The notes under the pieces: generated by a model
Told to the model about the DNA's origin: nothing
The model's input: the letters and a program-made list of their open reading frames with translations, nothing else
Database searches by the model: none
Made by a program: the position numbers and the translations under genes
Part shown: in pieces, positions 5,838 to 7,846 of the stretch
How the letters are laid out: each line of letters starts with the position of its first letter
Position numbering within the stretch: position 1 is the first letter of the stretch
Origin: JAWLCG01 sp041687295
GTDB taxonomy: Bacteria > Planctomycetota > Phycisphaerae > SM23-33 > FEN-1343
Length of the DNA: 7,846 bases
Assembly: GCA_041687295.1 (NCBI GenBank)
Contig: JAWLCG010000241.1
Coordinates: 1-7,846 of the forward strand
Direction: 5' to 3'

Positions 5838-6968
5838 ATGGCAACTGAGGGCAGAGAGGAACAAGCGGGGAACGGTCTACCATCCAACCGCCCCCAGGCG
5901 GGCGTTCGCCAGCTGGCGTTCGGCACGGACCACAGCTTCCAGACCGCGCTGCGGCAGCGTGTGGACGAGTTGTTTCTTCAGCCCGGCCTGCGGAAGCGCG
6001 ACTGCTGGCAGATGTACCTCAAGTCGGCCGTGATCCTGGTGACGTTCGCCGTGGCGTGGTGGCTGCTGGTGTTCGTGGCCGACACGGTGGCCGCGGGACT
6101 CGCCCTGGCTGCGCTGCTGGGGCTGACGACGGCGATGATCGGCTTCAACATTCAGCACGACGGCGGCCACGGGGCGTACTCGGACAACCGCTGGATCAAC
6201 CGGATCGCCGCCGGCACGCTGGGGGTCATCGGCGGCAGCACGTATACGTGGCACTGGAAGCACACGGTGATCCACCACCGGTACGTCAACATCACCGGCT
6301 ACGACAACGATATCGATATCGTCCCGCTGGGCCGATTCTCGCCCCATCAGAAACGTCTGTGGTTCCACCGGTGGCAGCACCTCTACCTGTGGGCGTTCTA
6401 CGGACTGGAGGCCTTGAAGCTTCAGCTTGTGGACGACTACCGCTACCTTGTCACCGGCCGGATCGGGCCGCACCCGATCGGCCGGCCGAAGCGATGGGAG
6501 TGGGTCACCTTCGTTCTGGGCAAGCTGGCGTTCCTGTCGATCGCGTTCATCGTGCCGGCGCTCTTTCACCCCGTGGGGGTCGTCGTGTTCTACTACCTGG
6601 TCGCGGCCTGGGTGCTGGGGCTGGTGATGGTGCTGGTGTTCGTGACGCCCCATCTGGTCGGGCAGGCCCAGTTCCCGCTGCCGGTGGATGGCACGCACAT
6701 GGCCGAGCCCTGGGCCGAGCACCAGGCGAATGTCACCGTCGACTTCACCCGCAAAGGTCGCGTGATGACGTGGCTGCTGGGAGGGCTGAACTTCCACAAG
6801 GAGCACCACCTGTTCCCCCGGATCTGCCACATCAATTACCCCGCCATGTCCGCGGTCGTCGAGCAGACCTGCCGGGAGTTCGGCGTGCCCTACAGGGAGC
6901 ACCAGTCCTTCCGCGCCGGAATCGCCGAGCACTACCGCTGGTTGCGGCGAATGGGCCGGCAGGACTGA
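5838..6968 (+). CDS. Membrane fatty-acid desaturase, linoleoyl-CoA / acyl-lipid desaturase-like
   Basis: From the ATG at 5838 the product has 376 residues, the usual size for this di-iron family (PF00487). The histidine boxes are HDGGH (107-111), HTVIHH (142-147) and HKEHH (320-324). Hydrophobic spans at about 62-81, 86-105, 225-244 and 247-270 give two membrane hairpins with the His boxes on the cytoplasmic face. The sequence between boxes (NITGYDNDIDIVP, PHQKRLWFHRWQHLY) follows bacterial linoleoyl-CoA/front-end-type desaturases. It should insert a double bond into a membrane acyl chain using O2 and an external electron donor; regiospecificity cannot be read. No cytochrome b5 domain is present. 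The third box has His where front-end desaturases usually have Gln (QxxHH). The gene is divergent from xpb, and no good promoter was found between them. It could serve membrane-fluidity adjustment, which is an inference. Confidence 0.92.
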   Translation: MATEGREEQAGNGLPSNRPQAGVRQLAFGTDHSFQTALRQRVDELFLQPGLRKRDCWQMYLKSAVILVTFAVAWWLLVFVADTVAAGLALAALLGLTTAMIGFNIQHDGGHGAYSDNRWINRIAAGTLGVIGGSTYTWHWKHTVIHHRYVNITGYDNDIDIVPLGRFSPHQKRLWFHRWQHLYLWAFYGLEALKLQLVDDYRYLVTGRIGPHPIGRPKRWEWVTFVLGKLAFLSIAFIVPALFHPVGVVVFYYLVAAWVLGLVMVLVFVTPHLVGQAQFPLPVDGTHMAEPWAEHQANVTVDFTRKGRVMTWLLGGLNFHKEHHLFPRICHINYPAMSAVVEQTCREFGVPYREHQSFRAGIAEHYRWLRRMGRQD

Positions 6969-6974
6969 CCGGCC

Positions 6975-6991
6975 AGGGCGCCTCACGCCCT
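6975..6991 (+). repeat. Short hairpin just after the desaturase stop
   Basis: Arms agggcg (6975-6980) and cgccct (6986-6991) pair around cctca, six nt after the TGA. It is GC-rich with no T-tract, so it may slow or end transcription, but it is not a classical intrinsic terminator. Confidence 0.35.
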
Positions 6992-7090
6992 CGCCGCGGG
7001 CCCGGCCCCGCCCTACGCAACGCCCCACAGTCACGCCCTTCAGCGCCCGATCGTCAGTCAGGCCCCACAAGCTCGGCCCAGGGCGCGGGC

Positions 7091-7178
7091 GCAGTATGGA
7101 GTGCGGCGAGTCATCGCCGCTTTGGCTCGATGGCGACCCAAGCCAAAGCGGCGATTGCATCGCCGCACTCCATATTGC
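7091..7178. repeat. REP/MITE-like composite inverted repeat, 88 bp
   Basis: The outer arms, tatggagtgcggcga (7095-7109) and tcgccgcactccata (7160-7174), are perfect over 15 bp and extend to 7091/7178 with one G-U pair. The inner arms, tcgccgctttggct (7114-7127) and agccaaagcggcga (7141-7154), are perfect over 14 bp around a 13-nt loop. Each side is itself a hairpin: gcggcga/tcgccgc at 7103-7120 with a 4-nt loop and at 7148-7166 with a 5-nt loop. Two palindromic units in inverted orientation are the design of bacterial REP doublets. It lies 122 bp after the desaturase stop and may also stabilise or end its mRNA. No mobilising RAYT transposase is in the window. Confidence 0.75.
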
Positions 7179-7192
7179 CCAGGCAGCCTGGG
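7178..7192. repeat. Short inverted repeat cccaggc / gcctggg
   Basis: Seven-bp arms (7178-7184 and 7186-7192) flank a single base. It abuts the right end of the composite palindrome, so it may be part of that element or a remnant of its target. With a one-base spacer it is better viewed as a palindromic DNA site than as an RNA hairpin. Confidence 0.4.
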
Positions 7193-7223
7193 ACAGCATC
7201 GATTCGTGATATAGGGTTATAGT

Positions 7224-7300
7224 CCGTCGACGCAAGTCCTTGGGGCGCGCACAGGAGTTACCCACTTTTCCGACGGGGCGGATTTTTCGGCAGTTTTTTT
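7224..7300 (+). ncRNA. Putative structured leader / terminator-like block with T-tracts
   Basis: Arms ccgtcg (7224-7229) and cgacgg (7271-7276) close a 41-nt domain. Inside it, tcct (7237-7240) can pair with agga (7253-7256), extended by A-T pairs across a G-G mismatch, hiding an AGGAG run. The stem is followed by T5 (7283-7287) and T7 (7294-7300). This could be a conditional terminator or another structured RNA upstream of the GPR-signature gene. The T5 starts seven nt after the stem, so the terminator reading is not textbook. I match it to no known riboswitch class. Confidence 0.3.
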
Positions 7301-7386
7301 CTAATCCCTGCAGCTTCAGTGCTTGCGGCTTTCATATCCCCTCAACCGACAGCGCCTGTGCGCACAGATGCGTCATTCGCCCGTAA

Positions 7387-7411
7387 GGGTGGAGGCACAA
7401 CGCCTCTGCCC
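7387..7411 (+). repeat. Leader hairpin, 10-bp stem with acaac loop
   Basis: Positions 7387-7396 pair with 7402-7411 (two G-U pairs) around acaac, including the perfect core gaggc/gcctc. It stands about 70 nt before the start codon of the GPR-signature gene and overlaps by one base the next possible stem, cgctggc/gccagcg (7411-7417 with 7438-7444), so alternative folds are possible. Confidence 0.4.
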
Positions 7412-7467
7412 GCTGGCGACGTGGCCGGGCCGTTGCGGCCAGCGGATTCGCCCCTCTCGCCCGGCCT

Positions 7468-7472
7468 GGAGG
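7468..7472 (+). promoter_or_regulatory. Ribosome binding site of the GPR-signature gene
   Basis: GGAGG lies 6 nt before the ATG at 7479-7481, an almost ideal arrangement that fixes the start. Part of it can pair in a weak ggcc/ggcc hairpin (7463-7466 with 7471-7474). Confidence 0.7.
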
Positions 7473-7478
7473 CCCGTC

Positions 7479-7846
7479 ATGGCCACCGACCGTCAGATCG
7501 CCGCCAACCGTCGCAACGCCCTGCTGTCCACCGGACCCCGCTCGCCCGAGGGCAAGGCCCGCGCGGCCGCCAACGCCTGCCGTCACGGCCTCTACGCCCG
7601 CAGCCACCTGGCGCCGGGCGAGTCGGCGGAGGAGTTCGCGGAGTTCGCCGCCTCGCTGCGGGCGGAGCTGGCCCCCGTCGGGCCCGTCGAGGCGCTGCTG
7701 GCCGAGCAGGTGGCCCTGCTGGGCTGGCGGCTTCGGCGGATGAGCGTACTGGAGGTGCAGTGCCTGTTCAGCTGCAGCTCGAACGATCGGCCGCAGATGC
7801 TCTTCCGGCTGGACCCGTCGATCCTCGAGCGGCACGAGAACCACCT
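7479..7846 (+). CDS. GPR-signature hypothetical protein (TGPRSPEGK...RHGL family), N-terminal part
   Basis: The frame is open from the ATG to the window end, giving 122 complete residues; the C-terminus is outside. It starts with MATDRQIAANRRNALLSTGP, continues with RSPEGKARAAANACRHGLYA, then an Ala/Glu-rich helical stretch (about 50-85) ending in EALLAEQVALLGWRLRRM, and LDPSILERHENHL at the cut end. This layout is that of a very paralogue-rich family in planctomycetes and acidobacteria, usually about 150-250 residues, annotated as hypothetical. The basic N-terminus with the GPR...GK...RHGL pattern suggests nucleic-acid contact, but no catalytic motif is visible and I assign no function. The strong Shine-Dalgarno supports real translation. 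The upstream leader is long and hairpin-rich. Confidence 0.8.
   Translation, partial: MATDRQIAANRRNALLSTGPRSPEGKARAAANACRHGLYARSHLAPGESAEEFAEFAASLRAELAPVGPVEALLAEQVALLGWRLRRMSVLEVQCLFSCSSNDRPQMLFRLDPSILERHENH

Larger units (their letters stand above)
6969..7478. other. 510-bp intergenic region: GC-rich spacer, composite palindrome, structured leader
   Basis: No coding sequence is supported between the desaturase stop and the GPR-signature gene. Positions 6969-7090 are GC-rich spacer. Then come the composite inverted repeat (7091-7178), a small hairpin (7178-7192), a T-rich structured block (7224-7300) and further hairpins up to the start codon. The minus-strand frame that spans part of it is antisense to the desaturase and is not credible. 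Confidence 0.65.

Noticed and set aside
5877..7265. 462-codon minus-strand frame opposite the desaturase
   Set aside because: It is antisense to a gene with three intact histidine boxes and reads on through the palindrome and leader.

Overview
The window looks like a GC-rich bacterial chromosome segment, most probably from the Planctomycetota (Phycisphaerae-like is possible but unproven). Two things point there. One is a large secreted protein whose N-terminus has a LEPR-XLL-type motif (ILESLESRLLLAA). The other is a protein opening with the 'STGPRSPEGKARAAANACRHGLYA'-like signature, which belongs to a paralogue-rich family of planctomycetes and acidobacteria. No tRNA, rRNA, CRISPR array or transposase was recognised.

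Layout. Positions 1-2090 (minus strand) hold the N-terminal 696 residues of a surface or secreted protein with tandem CARDB-like repeats, cut by the window edge. Positions 2091-2587 carry no convincing gene, only several inverted repeats. Positions 2588-2776 (minus) hold a 62-codon ORF that looks like an aldo/keto reductase whose middle has been deleted. Positions 2777-3038 are again non-coding. Positions 3039-5655 (minus) hold the main system: an archaeal-type XPB DNA helicase followed, with a 35-nt overlap, by a Bax1/DUF790 nuclease. Positions 5838-6968 (plus) encode a membrane fatty-acid desaturase, divergent from xpb. Positions 6969-7478 hold a REP/MITE-like composite palindrome (7091-7178) and a hairpin-rich leader with T-tracts. 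From 7479 (plus) a GPR-signature protein runs off the window end.

How the genes work together. XPB and Bax1 are a known functional pair in archaea: XPB opens damaged DNA and Bax1 cuts near the single-strand/double-strand junction. The overlap and internal ribosome binding site here suggest coupled, roughly stoichiometric synthesis. This XPB has RYD in place of the usual RED motif just after helicase motif III, which is the most testable oddity in the window. The desaturase, the CARDB protein and the GPR protein show no evident functional link to the helicase-nuclease pair.
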